From the IMG/VR virus record IMGVR_UViG_3300028831_000187, positions 1 to 44,272 of that record: 44,272 bases of DNA. The stretch is one strand, 5' to 3'. A program made the position numbers and the translations under genes. The notes below the pieces were generated by a model that had not been told where the DNA came from, searched no databases, and was given only the letters and a program-made list of their open reading frames with translations. This stretch comes from a virus. Shown piece after piece: positions 25,058-32,909 of the stretch. Each line of letters starts with the position of its first letter. The first letter of the stretch is position 1.

Positions 25058-25533
25058 GGCTTAATCGCCATCATGGTCATATTCAGTGCCTCATCACAAT
25101 GAGTAACAGTGAACCCCGTTTCTTTCACGATAGTTGCCAGGCCGACTGGAGTCCACCCCCAATAGTGACGGTCCCATTCACCATCCGTGCCCCATCGCTG
25201 ACCACCATATATGTTCATAATCAGCATCTCGACTACGTCATGCTGAACATTCTCGTAATAGCGAGCAAGGGCTCGACTCAGTTGGTACATGTTTGGAACC
25301 CGGAGGGTAAGCTCACCTCCAGGCTCAAGAATACTGTACCAGTGGCGCAAAACGGACATGGTAGATGAGGGTGGTAGGTGTTCAAGTATGTCCAGAGCGA
25401 GGATGTCACTCGCACTGTTGCTGCTAAATGGCAGGTTCTGCACATCAGCCAGCACATCAGCGCAGTCCTGTCGGAGGTCCACATTTATGTATCCCTCCCT
25501 TCTGTCATCACCACCACCAAGGTTCAGTTTCAT
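25054..25533 (-). CDS. SAM-dependent methyltransferase (class I)
   Basis: A 159-aa methyltransferase. Motif I is MKLNLGGGDDRREGYINVDL at the extreme N-terminus, with acidic VDL binding the SAM ribose; LPFSSNSASDILALDILEHL covers motifs II-III; LEPGGELTLRVPN is the post-III strand. The compact form beginning directly at motif I is typical of methyltransferases encoded in glycan-modification loci, where they act on sugars; here the glycosyltransferase follows after one small gene. Substrate unknown. Confidence 0.85.
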   Translation of the reverse strand: MKLNLGGGDDRREGYINVDLRQDCADVLADVQNLPFSSNSASDILALDILEHLPPSSTMSVLRHWYSILEPGGELTLRVPNMYQLSRALARYYENVQHDVVEMLIMNIYGGQRWGTDGEWDRHYWGWTPVGLATIVKETGFTVTHCDEALNMTMMAIKP

Positions 25534-27044
25534 ATGAGAACTCCAGATGCGGTGGCAGCAACGCGACTGTTTGTACCAGCCTGAGTAGATGTCAGAGCCA
25601 GTGTGCCTGTCGCTGCCCCAGTAGCCACCACCATGTTGATCGTTCCCGTATTGTGCCCCGCCGAGCCAACCGTTCCACCTGTAGCCCCAGCACCGATGCG
25701 TGCCTCGACCGAGAACACAGTGCCAGCAGCAGGCACGGTGTTCGCACCAGTTGTCGTGATTACGCCCAGGGCCTGGCCTACTGCCGTACCGGCAGCGACG
25801 TTCGCTACATCACACGTCACTGTGATCTGTCCCACCCACGTTCGGTTGGATGGGATCGTGATAATAGTTGTAGCACCGGTCGTTGCAGTGAAAGCCTGGT
25901 GACCAACGAGAATGTTGGCAGATGCAGGTCCAGCGAGGATCACTCGCTGGGTGCCCGTACTGGAGGTGCCGCTATCGACAGCAATAGCATTACCTGCCAA
26001 CTGAGTCTTATTGACTGCCAGGTTCGTGATGGCTGCCGAACCGTCAGATAGGCGCACAAAGGCAGGAGTGCCAACCGGAGCATCAATAGTCAAACTGCCC
26101 GCATTGTCCGATACTGGGAACGGTCCTGTTCCTGCGTTCGCTGTGACTGTACCGGAAACGGGTTGTGTAGCCTGCCAGAAGGTTCCCGATACTGGCTGGG
26201 TTGCTTGCCAGAATGTACCCGTAACAGGGACCGATGCCTGCGTTCCCTTCAAGTTGACATGCAGAGCCTGCGTGTTAGCGTCAACGTTCTCAGACGTTAC
26301 GTCAGCAGCAGTCGTAGAACCCTTCGCTCCACCTCGATTGATCGCCTTTGTTGTGCCACCCGTCAGCGTGGCATCCTTCGCTAAGCCCGTCTCTGGGTTC
26401 GTCGTTGGATTAGCGACAGTAACAGTACCGCTCACCGGCTGTGTCGCTTGCCAGAACGTTCCCGATACTGGTTGCGTAGCAGGGAGGTTTGACACTGACA
26501 CACTGCCACTGACCGGCTGGGTAGCAGGGAAGTTGCTGACACCAATGTGGCCATCACTATCGATAGCAAGCTTTTGTGTAGTCGCAGTCGGGTCGTGGAC
26601 CGTGACATCTGTAGCACCAGGTCCAGGCCCGCTCCCACTACCAATCGCAGCCGCTAGCTGCTGAATGGCTGACTGGGTGAGATCGACCGCACCACCACCA
26701 TATGCTTGCCTGCCCATTCCCTTCATGCGGAAGTCGAGCGTCTTGAGAGCTTCCGCTACCTCCCGAAGGGGAGCAGTTGAGTCCTCACTCACACCGGGCC
26801 GCAGGACATCAGCGATAGCGGCAGCAATCTCAGCAGCAGTCGGCCCAGGCTTCAGACTAGTGACAGCCGTCACGATAGCTGATAGGTCTGGCGGCTCAAC
26901 CACGACCGCAGGGGAAGGCAGGCTCCTCAGTGCATCAAGAACCTCGGACAGCCTTGTGTCCGGTTCCGGTTCTGGCTCCGGTGGAGACGAGATCGGTGTC
27001 GACTCCCTGACCTTGACTTCCATTTTCAACGGCACTGGGGACAT
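25530..27044 (-). CDS. Repeat-containing virion surface protein
   Basis: A 504-aa protein. The first 150 residues are Pro/Glu-rich then helical (PEPEPEPDTRLSEVLDALRS). A central array repeats ATQPVSGTFWQ / ATQPVSGTVT at least six times. The second half is beta-rich (ITIPSNRTWVGQITVTCDV, GTINMVVATGAATGTLALTS), consistent with an immunoglobulin- or jelly-roll-like tip. TQPVSG arrays are seen in other phage tail and head-fibre proteins. It starts at ATG after a perfect GGAGG and follows the large YadA-like fibre, so it may be a second fibre or decoration protein. Confidence 0.65.
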   Translation of the reverse strand: MSPVPLKMEVKVRESTPISSPPEPEPEPDTRLSEVLDALRSLPSPAVVVEPPDLSAIVTAVTSLKPGPTAAEIAAAIADVLRPGVSEDSTAPLREVAEALKTLDFRMKGMGRQAYGGGAVDLTQSAIQQLAAAIGSGSGPGPGATDVTVHDPTATTQKLAIDSDGHIGVSNFPATQPVSGSVSVSNLPATQPVSGTFWQATQPVSGTVTVANPTTNPETGLAKDATLTGGTTKAINRGGAKGSTTAADVTSENVDANTQALHVNLKGTQASVPVTGTFWQATQPVSGTFWQATQPVSGTVTANAGTGPFPVSDNAGSLTIDAPVGTPAFVRLSDGSAAITNLAVNKTQLAGNAIAVDSGTSSTGTQRVILAGPASANILVGHQAFTATTGATTIITIPSNRTWVGQITVTCDVANVAAGTAVGQALGVITTTGANTVPAAGTVFSVEARIGAGATGGTVGSAGHNTGTINMVVATGAATGTLALTSTQAGTNSRVAATASGVLI

Positions 27045-27123
27045 TGCTCACCTCCTTCTGGCTCGCCACGAGATACAGGTCGGCGATCAGGGCGAGCAAG
27101 GCACGAGCCTGGGCGGGTGTCAT
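26935..27123 (-). CDS. Small overlapping protein (possible)
   Basis: A 62-aa frame starting MTPAQARALLALIADLYLVA in a TGATG overlap with the fibre stop and running 110 bases into the 504-aa gene. The first 35 residues look like a genuine amphipathic helix and resemble short MTPAQARALLALIADLY proteins of actinophages; the rest is the shadow of the Pro/Glu-rich region. The overlap is long for this genome, so the call is tentative. Confidence 0.45.
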   Translation of the reverse strand: MTPAQARALLALIADLYLVASQKEVSNVPSAVENGSQGQGVDTDLVSTGARTGTGHKAVRGS

Positions 27124-29465
27124 CAAGCGGCCTCGTAGGTACCGGATGCCACAAGAGCGTCGCCAGTAGTCCAAGTCATTGGCACCGCTGAAGTCAGCCC
27201 AGTTTCTCCAGCATAAGTACCGCTAACGTCGGTAACCAGGGGAAGCACAATGCTGCCGGTGGACATGCGAACAATGCCGCTGAAGTCGGCCGTGCCGCTG
27301 TCGTGACAACCGCACTGACCCATAAGATCAGTGCCGTTGACGTAATCGGCATGCGGCGCAACGGGCAGCGTGAACGAAGGCGTAGTGCCCATCGAACTGG
27401 TGGTGCCAAACACGACCTTGACGTGCCAATCAATTGTCTTGCCAATCCTGGCGTATTTCGCTGTGACCGTGCCGTTACCCACGGTTAGGTTTGTCCAAGT
27501 CGGTGACCATGTTGACCACGCTCCCGGCGTGACCGCCCCGCCGGACAGGGTCAACGTGCCGGGGATGTTCACGTCCTCGCTGGAGGTGCCGAGGCGGATC
27601 TGGTTGGCGGCGGTTGTGGTGGCCCCGGCGCCGAGCGCTACGGCGGTGGCGTGGGTGGCCGACGCCTTTTGACCGATGGCGATGGCCTGGGCGGCGGTGG
27701 CCGACGCTGCGGCATTCGCAGTGGTGCCACCGCCGATGGCGACGGACTGCGCCCCTGACGCCCTGGCCCCGTTGACGGCATTGTCGTCGTTCGCGCCGAT
27801 GGCGATGGCAGCCGAACCGGTGGCGAAGGGGCTGGACGTTGTGGTCTGTCCCCCGCCGATGGCGATGGTGTTCTGAGCAGTGGTGGCCCTGGCGTTGACG
27901 CCGACCGCCACGGTGTAGAAGTGGGAGGCTGTGGCGAGTGCCCCTACGGCTACCCCTTGAGTAGATGAGGCCGAGGCGGCCTGACCGACGGCGACGGTGC
28001 CTGTCGCCGACGCCACGGTGTTGTAACCGAGAGCAACGCCGTAGCTGGCGGAGGCTGACGCTCCAGCCGTCGTGGCATCACCAGAGCCGATAGCGACGCT
28101 GTTGGCCCCGGAAGCCCTGGCGCCTGTCGCGGTGCTACTTCCGCCGATGGCGACGGCTCCTTGGGCCGTGGCGGACGCGGCCGCCGTCGCACTCGATCCG
28201 CCCCCGATGGAGACGGTCTCAGTACCGATTGATGCATTGGTCCTGGCGCCTAAAGCGACGGAATAGTTTGCTCCCGCCGATGAAGCCCGACCTATGGCCA
28301 CAGAAGCCAATCCGGCTGACGATGCTCCTACGACTCCGGCGGTGGATGTGCCAGAGCCGATAGCGATCGCGCTGGTGTTCGATGCTCTTGCCCCAGCGGT
28401 TGTGGATTCATCCGACGCCCCGATGGCGATAGCACCCTGAGCGTTAGCCAGCGGCGCGGCGGTGGTGTTGGTGCCACCACCGATGGCAATTGTCTCTGCA
28501 CCAGTCGTAGCCTGAGCGTTGAGGCCGATAGCGATGGCCTGAGCGATAGAAGCAACCGCTATGCGGCCAATGCCGATGGCATCAGCAGCCGAGCATGTAG
28601 CCGACCGGCCGATAGCAATAGTGTCACTCGCTGATCCAGAAGCCTGCAAGCCGATAGCAACAGCCTCTAGACCAGCCGCACTCGCTCCAGGGCTACTGCC
28701 TCCATCCCCAGCCCCAATCGCAATGCCGTTATTCCCCGCCGCTCTGGCCCCCGCCAAAGCCGTGGCACTCGACCCTCCGATAGCGATGGCACCATAGCCT
28801 GCTGCGGACGGAGCCGATGTAGTCGTGTCACCACAACCAATAGCGATGGCATTGCCATTGTTGTTGGCCTGAGAAAAGGCGCCGAGAGCCATGTTGTCGT
28901 TATTGCCAGCGAGTGCCGTTCGGCCGATAGCAATAGACCGGGTGCCACTGGCCGTGACCGTATCGCCCGAGTGGGCAGCGGCCACCGCCCCAGTACCGGC
29001 CCCATCGATGCTGGCCCCGGCCGACACCGTCTGCCATGACTGGTCGCCACGAAGAAAGGTGGACGACGTAGCAGACCCGCTGCCCAATTGGGCTGTAGGG
29101 ACAAGACCACCAACAAGACTCGCCTTAGCTGCCAAGTCAGTAGTGAGATTAGTAATATCGCTCTCAGCGTGCGTGTGGACACTCGCCGCCTTGCCAGCAA
29201 GGTCGGTGGTGAGATTAGTGACATCGCTCTCGGCGTGAGTATGGACCGAAGCTGCTTTGCCCGCTAAATCTGTCGTCAGATTAGTGACATCGCTCTCGGC
29301 GTGAGTATGAACGAGGTCCGCTTTACCGGCTACCGCAGACGAATCAGCCTTGGCGTACACTGCCGCATCGAGCGTGTCCATGCTTTCATTGATATCTGTT
29401 TCAACATCAACGAAGTCGCTGGGATCGGGCTTGCGTAATCCATAGTGTGTAGTCGTTGTCGCCAT
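27123..29465 (-). CDS. Tail fibre with YadA-like trimeric head repeats
   Basis: A 780-aa fibre. Residues 6-40 (HYGLRKPDPSDFVDVETDIN) are a virion-attachment element common in phages. Three repeats of ESDVTNLTTDLAGKAASVHT follow (about 50-125), likely coiled coil. Residues about 190-690 contain more than twenty 12-20 residue units with SVAIGxxAxA / AIAIGGGxxT cores, the left-handed parallel beta-roll of trimeric autotransporter adhesins such as YadA. The last 90 residues (WSTWSPTWTNLTVGNGTVTA) are a compact beta tip used by many phage fibres. It should trimerise and bind the host receptor. Start at the ATG in a TAATG overlap. Confidence 0.85.
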   Translation of the reverse strand: MATTTTHYGLRKPDPSDFVDVETDINESMDTLDAAVYAKADSSAVAGKADLVHTHAESDVTNLTTDLAGKAASVHTHAESDVTNLTTDLAGKAASVHTHAESDITNLTTDLAAKASLVGGLVPTAQLGSGSATSSTFLRGDQSWQTVSAGASIDGAGTGAVAAAHSGDTVTASGTRSIAIGRTALAGNNDNMALGAFSQANNNGNAIAIGCGDTTTSAPSAAGYGAIAIGGSSATALAGARAAGNNGIAIGAGDGGSSPGASAAGLEAVAIGLQASGSASDTIAIGRSATCSAADAIGIGRIAVASIAQAIAIGLNAQATTGAETIAIGGGTNTTAAPLANAQGAIAIGASDESTTAGARASNTSAIAIGSGTSTAGVVGASSAGLASVAIGRASSAGANYSVALGARTNASIGTETVSIGGGSSATAAASATAQGAVAIGGSSTATGARASGANSVAIGSGDATTAGASASASYGVALGYNTVASATGTVAVGQAASASSTQGVAVGALATASHFYTVAVGVNARATTAQNTIAIGGGQTTTSSPFATGSAAIAIGANDDNAVNGARASGAQSVAIGGGTTANAAASATAAQAIAIGQKASATHATAVALGAGATTTAANQIRLGTSSEDVNIPGTLTLSGGAVTPGAWSTWSPTWTNLTVGNGTVTAKYARIGKTIDWHVKVVFGTTSSMGTTPSFTLPVAPHADYVNGTDLMGQCGCHDSGTADFSGIVRMSTGSIVLPLVTDVSGTYAGETGLTSAVPMTWTTGDALVASGTYEAA

Positions 29466-29878
29466 TAAGGGCTCTCCCAGGTATCGAGCGACTCCCATGT
29501 CCTAGTTTCCAACGACCCCCAGGTCTCATATGAGATCCCAGCACCGAACCCGCACGCTGTTAACTGGGCGGCCTCATCCTCATCGATCTCGTAGATGTGT
29601 CCACCGAGAAACACCCTACGGATATCCGTGTACGGGATCTCCTGAAGCCCCTGCTCAACAAACACAGACATTACTTCATTGTCCTGCGACACCATCTGGA
29701 CCGGGTTGTCGATAGGACCCACACACGTACCGTCAGTCTTGATGATGATAGTACGACCTCGTGCAAAGTTCTTGTAGTGCGAGAACAGTCGATATTCGAC
29801 AGGTCCCTCGGGCCAGGGATAAGGACCATCCAAAACCCGAGGGACATCGTCTATCGTCGGCGGCTGAAAGGTAGGAAT
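29465..29878 (-). CDS. Small virion protein with possible ATT start
   Basis: About 122-137 aa. The protein contains YRLFSHYKNFARGRTIIIKT and RRVFLGGHIYEIDEDEAAQL, a pattern seen in head- or tail-module proteins of actinobacterial phages (KTDG...VFLGGHxYxV). The first standard start in frame is TTG 29833 without a ribosome site. An ATT at 29878, overlapping the previous TAA and placed six bases behind GGAGA, would add 15 plausible residues (PTFQPPTIDDVPRVL). All nearby genes use TAATG here, so ATT initiation, or a base error, is likely. Its TAA overlaps the fibre start. Confidence 0.65.
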   Translation of the reverse strand: MPTFQPPTIDDVPRVLDGPYPWPEGPVEYRLFSHYKNFARGRTIIIKTDGTCVGPIDNPVQMVSQDNEVMSVFVEQGLQEIPYTDIRRVFLGGHIYEIDEDEAAQLTACGFGAGISYETWGSLETRTWESLDTWESP

Positions 29879-30093
29879 TAGTCGTCTCCAGTGTCGACCC
29901 GACCACGAGTACGAAGGTCCCTCAACTCCATGCCACGACCCCCAACGGTGTGCAACTTATTAAGGTCACTACTTCCTTCGGGTTTCGTGGTTGGAAGCCA
30001 ACCATCACCGTCAATCTCATCCATGAGATTACAGGTAGAGAAGTCACAATCGATCATATTGGCTGAGCTACGAGGCCCCGTATTGTCAGTCAT
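29878..30093 (-). CDS. Small acidic protein
   Basis: A 71-aa protein from ATG overlapping the previous gene by eight bases (ATGACTGA). It is acidic with CDFSTCNLMDEIDGDGW and a basic end (MELRDLRTRGRVDTGDD). Function unknown; its place among head genes suggests a minor head or head-completion protein. Confidence 0.6.
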   Translation of the reverse strand: MTDNTGPRSSANMIDCDFSTCNLMDEIDGDGWLPTTKPEGSSDLNKLHTVGGRGMELRDLRTRGRVDTGDD

Positions 30094-30277
30094 ACCGAGC
30101 CTCCGCCTGCTCGTTCTTAATCTGATCCGAGCAGTTGTGGGCAGCAGAGCCCCGCTCGCCAGGAATGGTCCCCTCTACGAAGGTGCCGTAGGCGTCGCAA
30201 GGCTCTGCCTTCTTGTCCCCATTCGGGGCGATGACATGCTGCCCCTGGGGAACCTTCGTCAGCTTGATATCGGTCAC
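30086..30277 (-). CDS. Small protein of the head module
   Basis: A 63-aa protein starting at GTG (GTGA overlap). MTDIKLTKVPQGQHVIAPNG is followed by KKAEPCDAYGTFVEGTIPGE, a beta-rich segment. No domain is recognised. Confidence 0.6.
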   Translation of the reverse strand: MTDIKLTKVPQGQHVIAPNGDKKAEPCDAYGTFVEGTIPGERGSAAHNCSDQIKNEQAEARYD

Positions 30278-30399
30278 TTCTTCTTCCTCACCTTCGGGGG
30301 CAACTTCTTCCCCTTGGGAGTCTTGGACTCGAACTCCTTCGCAATCTCGGGATGCTTAGCGTGCATGTACTTACGCTGGGCCTCCGACTTGAAAGGCAT
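30274..30399 (-). CDS. Very small basic protein of a widespread phage family
   Basis: A 41-aa gene. MPFKSEAQRKYMHAKHPEIA begins a small family seen in many phage and bacterial genomes (MPFKSxAQRRxxxAxHPEIA); the rest is a lysine-rich tail (KTPKGKKLPPKVRKKK). It fits a tiny DNA- or RNA-binding protein packaged with or near the capsid. It overlaps the next gene by GTGA and begins two bases before the stop of the 92-aa gene's 3' side. Confidence 0.75.
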   Translation of the reverse strand: MPFKSEAQRKYMHAKHPEIAKEFESKTPKGKKLPPKVRKKK

Positions 30400-30400
30400 A

Positions 30401-30679
30401 TCAGGTTCCGTTGTCTCTTCCATCCATTCCGAGTGCATCGCTGCCTCGGAACATTGACTTCACGCTGTGGCGATCAGGAGCACCCTCTACCTTAAAGAGG
30501 GGCTTGTCCCCCTGTCGCCCATAGTCATTGTCCATGACTGCGCCGACACTGGGGTTGCCTTCGACTGCATGAAGGCCAAGGTCGTGACGATTGTCGCCGC
30601 CCAGCATTCCCTTGTCGGGATTGCCCGGAGGAGCAAACCAATCGCCCTCATTCCCCATGTCATCGCCAAGCTTACTCAT
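30401..30679 (-). CDS. Small Gly/Asp-rich protein of the head module
   Basis: A 92-aa hydrophilic protein starting MSKLGDDMGNEGDWFAPPGN behind GGAGGGAT. It is rich in Asp, Gly and His (GGDNRHDLGLHAVEG, FRGSDALGMDGRDNG) and probably largely disordered. Role unknown. Confidence 0.6.
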   Translation of the reverse strand: MSKLGDDMGNEGDWFAPPGNPDKGMLGGDNRHDLGLHAVEGNPSVGAVMDNDYGRQGDKPLFKVEGAPDRHSVKSMFRGSDALGMDGRDNGT

Positions 30680-30686
30680 ATCCCTC

Positions 30687-30968
30687 CTAGTTGAACCTCG
30701 TCACAGTTCCCGAGCCAGTGGCCACAGCGGTCGTAGTACCTGTCCGCTCAGCCTTGGGACGAATAGCGACCGACACAGATCCGTGCGTCATCGGCACGTA
30801 GGGCACAGTCGCTGCCCCGGAACCGTCTGTGGTTGCTTCTCGATAAGAGACCGGCCCGGACGGATCCGTGATCTCGATGACGTACGTCGTGGACGCAGTA
30901 GCTCCAGTGATGGCAATAGTGCCCGCCGTCCTGGCACTGGTTACGTTAACTGCTACTGCGGCCGCCAT
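30687..30968 (-). CDS. Small Ig-like head decoration or completion protein
   Basis: A 93-aa protein starting at the ATG in a TAATG overlap with the major capsid gene. It is all-beta in pattern (VAVNVTSARTAGTIAITGAT, TYVIEITDPSGPV, GSVSVAIRPKAERTG) like an immunoglobulin or fibronectin module. Position directly after the capsid protein suggests a decoration protein bound to the head surface; alternatively head completion. Confidence 0.65.
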   Translation of the reverse strand: MAAAVAVNVTSARTAGTIAITGATASTTYVIEITDPSGPVSYREATTDGSGAATVPYVPMTHGSVSVAIRPKAERTGTTTAVATGSGTVTRFN

Positions 30969-31918
30969 TAGGCGTTCGTCCCGATAGAGCTGGCGGACTC
31001 GAACGCCCGCACAGCTTCCTGACGGAAGATGCCGTAGGCACCGAGCCAGTACCACGCCATGGGCACAAAGCGGCGCATCTTGTCGACGATAGGGGACACA
31101 ATTACTCGAGGATAAGGGCCATTGCCGTCGGTAACGCTGAACGCCTTAGCCAGACCCTGACGGCCGAGGAAGATCGTTCGGTAAACGTCGGTCAGTGTGG
31201 TTGAAGATCCAGCGTCAGCAAAGACGGGAGCACGAGGCGTTTCGATGAACCGGAAACCTTCAAAGGACCCGATTTCACCGTTCCAGATTTCACCCGGCTG
31301 GCTGTAGGTGTGCGGGTCACGCCAGGACGCAGCACCAGTCTGCCCCCTCAGGTCATAAGACACGTCGGGGTGGATGAACGCCACGTACATGCCGCCGACA
31401 GTGGCAACATTGGCGCCACGAAGGTCGGCCAGAGCACGCCGCACGTTGTTGGCAGCAAGCGTGTCGGTAGGAATAACCGTATTGCGGGCGGTACCCTGAC
31501 CGGCATAACGCACATTCGTGCCAGCCTTCAGGATGTCCCGAGCAATCGTGTCAATGGAGATCCCAGCGTTGTAGCCCAGGACATTCGAGACGATGGGGTC
31601 AAGCTCAACGAAGCTGGTGCCGCGAAGCTTGGCGCTCGTAGAGACAGCGTTGCCGTACTCAGCGAGGGTAAGTGTCACCTGAGAGTTGCTGAGCGCAACA
31701 GCATCAACGTCAACTGACTCGTTGATGGTCGTGCTAGCAACAGCAAGGTCAGTCTGTACCGAGAAGACGACAGCGCTACCGGGCATAGCCTGGCGGGTTG
31801 GCTGCACATCCGCTACGGCGTCGAAGTACAGTTCAGGCCGGAGGCTGAAGTATGCCATCCGGTCATAAGCGGTCTGGTCATATGAGACCGAGGCCGTAGT
31901 GGTAATGGCATCCGCCAT
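30968..31918 (-). CDS. Major capsid protein, N4-gp56-like (HK97 fold)
   Basis: A 316-aa protein that should build the icosahedral shell. It fits the N4-gp56 capsid family in length and in motifs: YVAFIHPDVSYDLRGQTGAA, then IWNGEIGSFEGFRFIETPRA, and the C-terminal VVDKMRRFVPMAWYWLGAYG-like segment (read as IVDKMRRFVPMAWYWLGAYG). The N-terminal ALSNSQVTLTLAEYGNAVST is the usual beta-hairpin/E-loop region. GGAG stands before the ATG. The scaffold-like gene ends 18 bases upstream, the normal order in head operons. Confidence 0.88.
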   Translation of the reverse strand: MADAITTTASVSYDQTAYDRMAYFSLRPELYFDAVADVQPTRQAMPGSAVVFSVQTDLAVASTTINESVDVDAVALSNSQVTLTLAEYGNAVSTSAKLRGTSFVELDPIVSNVLGYNAGISIDTIARDILKAGTNVRYAGQGTARNTVIPTDTLAANNVRRALADLRGANVATVGGMYVAFIHPDVSYDLRGQTGAASWRDPHTYSQPGEIWNGEIGSFEGFRFIETPRAPVFADAGSSTTLTDVYRTIFLGRQGLAKAFSVTDGNGPYPRVIVSPIVDKMRRFVPMAWYWLGAYGIFRQEAVRAFESASSIGTNA

Positions 31919-31936
31919 CTATGTCACTCCTTCAGG

Positions 31937-32389
31937 TTATTCCGAACGATTGTAAGTCGTAGGAACCCCGAAGCGAGTCGCTATCTGCATAACCTCTTCA
32001 GCAGAGCTTGCCGACGCAATGAGCGCGGCATAGTCCTCAGTTGACGGATCACCCCCGCCTGCGGCGGTACGGCTCATCTGCTGATGCTGGGCTAGTTCTT
32101 GCTGAGGAACTTGCTGACGTTGCTGTTCTACCTTCTTGAAGAGACCCATCTCTTCAGCCTCAGCCTTAATGGCATCAACCGTCATCTCGCCTTCGTACCC
32201 CTTGACGAAGTACTGACCGGCCTTATCTGACAAGTTGATACCAGCCTCGCCAAACAGCACCTTGCGCTCCAACTCAGCCAGTTTTGTCTGGGCTTCATCG
32301 GCAACGCGAGCCTTTTCCCTCAACTGCCGAAGATCGTCACGACTCAGCGAGATCCCCTCGGGTTCGTTGTCGTCATCTTCGTCAGGCAC
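31937..32389 (-). CDS. Scaffolding protein
   Basis: A 150-aa acidic and Gln-rich protein directly before the capsid gene. It is mostly coiled coil (LRQLREKARVADEAQTKLAE, KKVEQQRQQVPQQELAQHQQ) with an acidic start (PDEDDDNEPEG). These are the typical features of scaffolds that guide procapsid assembly. It is the first gene of the minus-strand virion operon and starts at GTG; AAGGGG precedes at a rather long distance. Expected to be absent from mature particles. Confidence 0.75.
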   Translation of the reverse strand: MPDEDDDNEPEGISLSRDDLRQLREKARVADEAQTKLAELERKVLFGEAGINLSDKAGQYFVKGYEGEMTVDAIKAEAEEMGLFKKVEQQRQQVPQQELAQHQQMSRTAAGGGDPSTEDYAALIASASSAEEVMQIATRFGVPTTYNRSE

Positions 32390-32538
32390 TCTGCGCCACC
32401 CCTTGCGCTACGCCGCCGGTCGGGCACGGCGGGATATGAAGGCCGATCCCCGGCTGGGACCCTCGAAGGCGGGTCACCCCTGCGGCCACTCCAGACGGCC
32501 CTGCGAGCACGCATCTGGCTAGCTCACGCATCAGCGTG

Positions 32539-32567
32539 ACCCTACAGCGCCCGAATTCCACCGTCAA
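32539..32567 (-). promoter_or_regulatory. Promoter of the virion/lysis operon
   Basis: Read on the minus strand: TTGACG (32567-32562), a 17-base spacer, TAGGGT (32544-32539). The same hexamers occur at 41629-41600 upstream of the replication operon. The leader to the scaffold GTG is about 145 bases and G+C-rich with a possible hairpin (GACCC/GGGTC). Confidence 0.55.
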
Positions 32568-32571
32568 GGCC

Positions 32572-32606
32572 CCAGATATTCTGGAAATCTCGCTATCAGA
32601 ATTTCT
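32572..32606. promoter_or_regulatory. Operator-like dyads in the divergent control region
   Basis: Two short dyads, CCAGATATTCTGG (32572-32584) and TCAGAATTTCTAA (centred near 32602), share the core CAGAnnTTCT and are 24 bases apart, so on one face of the helix. They lie between the outward promoters at 32567 and 32628. A related element, AGAAAATATTCTG, precedes the sister promoter at 11952. Regulator unknown. Confidence 0.4.
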
Positions 32607-32627
32607 AATATGGCCTAACTCAGGAAT

Positions 32628-32656
32628 TTGACTAAGGTTTGGGGAGGTGATACAAT
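32628..32656 (+). promoter_or_regulatory. Promoter of the 32.7-38.4 kb operon (copy 2 of the phage promoter)
   Basis: TTGACT (32628-32633), a 17-base spacer, TACAAT (32651-32656). Its spacer, AAGGTTTGGGGAGGTGA, and upstream CAGGAAT match the promoter at 11973 closely. The transcript would start about 35 bases before the first ATG and carries AAAGGAGGTGA, a nearly full match to the 16S rRNA 3' end. Confidence 0.75.
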
Positions 32657-32696
32657 ATAGGTATGATGGGGAATAGGGAAAGGAGGTGAAAATCAG

Positions 32697-32897
32697 ATGA
32701 GTTTCGAGGAGTGGATGAAGGAGATTGATCAACTGCTTATCGCCAAGGTCGGTCTTGGCACTAGCGATTTGGCCGACGCTCCCTACTACGACAACTGGGA
32801 GTCTGGACTCGAACCTATCGAGATGTGTGCAATCGTTCTTGTCGAGTGGAATGACATGGATCCCAACTTTGCCGCAGAACTTGGCTTCGTTCTCTAG
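32697..32897 (+). CDS. DUF5419-like small protein
   Basis: A 66-aa protein with the strongest ribosome site in the window (AAAGGAGGTGA). The sequence MSFEEWMKEIDQLLIAKVGL, then DLADAPYYDNWESGLEP, follows a small family widespread in phages and bacteria (sFEEWmxxVD...G...DLxDxxYxdxxExG), which I recall as DUF5419. Function unknown. First gene after the promoter, hence likely early and abundant. Confidence 0.75.
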   Translation: MSFEEWMKEIDQLLIAKVGLGTSDLADAPYYDNWESGLEPIEMCAIVLVEWNDMDPNFAAELGFVL

Positions 32898-32909
32898 AAA
32901 GGAGGCACA

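Noticed and set aside
26011-26664. 217-aa plus-strand frame
   Set aside because: Antisense to the TQPVSG repeats, kept open by their low complexity.
27370-28797. Several plus-strand frames opposite the YadA-like repeats
   Set aside because: Repeat shadow; the minus-strand protein has clear structure and a proper start.
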